Shown here piece by piece: positions 5,525 to 5,638 of a stretch of 5,638 nt of DNA. The translations under genes were made by a program, and so were the position numbers. The stretch lies in assembly GCA_026397455.1 (NCBI GenBank), contig JAPLUX010000169.1, positions 1 through 5,638 of the forward strand, written 5' to 3'. This DNA comes from Candidatus Aenigmatarchaeota archaeon. Lineage in GTDB: Archaea; Aenigmatarchaeota; Aenigmatarchaeia; CG10238-14. The notes under the pieces are model-generated. The model had not been told where the DNA came from. It did not search any database and saw nothing but the letters and a program-made list of their open reading frames with translations. The first letter of the stretch is position 1. Each line of letters starts with the position of its first letter.

Positions 5525-5638
5525 ATGCGTTATTTGTTTAAACATCTGAGTACTAAAAAAGGTTCGGCAGGTAAGTTGGATGCAGATGAGAAACAAGGCA
5601 TGATTGGACGTGCCTTTGAAAATACGGCTCTGGATTAC
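5525..5638 (+). CDS. Unrecognised protein, first 38 codons (3' end outside window)
   Basis: The frame opens with ATG 5525, directly after an in-frame TAA at 5522, and stays open to the window edge. The start MRYLFKHLSTKKGSAGKL is basic, followed by DADEKQGMIGRAFENTALDY. There is no signal peptide or membrane segment in this part, and I do not recognise a family. Only a weak ribosome binding signal (TTGGAA) precedes it. Codon use is slightly more GC-rich than in the Argonaute operon (GGC, GCC, CTG and ACG appear within few codons), which hints that it belongs to a different genomic layer from the operon. It is divergent from the operon and may share the TATA-containing region. Too little is visible to assign a function, and the chance that it is a real gene is good but not certain. 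Confidence 0.55.
   Translation, partial: MRYLFKHLSTKKGSAGKLDADEKQGMIGRAFENTALDY

Noticed and set aside
1..5638. CRISPR array, tRNA or rRNA gene, intact transposase
   Set aside because: No regularly spaced repeats, no tRNA-like cloverleaf and no rRNA-like conserved stretch were seen, and none of the frames resembles a transposase or integrase.

Overview
The window looks archaeal, most likely an AT-rich euryarchaeon of the methanogen type. The evidence is circumstantial. A strong archaeal-type TATA element sits about 45 nt upstream of the minus-strand operon. Ribosome binding sites are of the GAGGTG/AAGGTG kind. All five genes whose stop codon is visible end in TAA. The gene set also fits, since short Argonautes with a separate N-terminal subunit and a membrane partner are known mainly from archaea. 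I cannot name the genus.

Layout. (1) Bases 1-919, plus strand: the C-terminal third or so of a type I restriction endonuclease subunit (HsdR), entering from the left edge. (2) Bases 965-1654, plus strand: a conserved gene of unknown function directly behind hsdR, probably co-transcribed. Its true start may be a non-AUG codon about 10 codons upstream of the first usable ATG. (3) Bases 1655-2010: a convergent intergenic region that is not empty. It holds a decayed minus-strand fragment matching the N-terminus of a type I methylase (HsdM), a second overlapping open fragment, and a hairpin behind the Argonaute gene. (4) Bases 5390-2011, minus strand: a compact three-gene operon with overlapping genes. 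In order of transcription it encodes a 443-residue helical protein with two C-terminal membrane helices, a 238-residue protein resembling the separately encoded N-L1-L2 half of Argonaute, and a 451-residue short prokaryotic Argonaute (MID-PIWI) lacking the catalytic residues. (5) Bases 5391-5524: a divergent promoter region. (6) Bases 5525 to the edge, plus strand: the first 38 codons of an unrecognised gene.

How it works together. The three-gene operon matches in logic the Sulfolobus islandicus SiAgo/Aga1/Aga2 antiviral system, and its Argonaute pair resembles the Archaeoglobus fulgidus AfAgo/AfAgo-N heterodimer. The inferred model is that the N-L1-L2-like protein and the inactive MID-PIWI protein form a split, guide-dependent nucleic-acid sensor. 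Binding to invader nucleic acid would then activate the membrane protein to damage the cell's own membrane (abortive infection). Next to a type I restriction locus and an hsdM relic, this is an archaeal defence island with signs of past rearrangement. The membrane component is the least described part and the best candidate for novelty.
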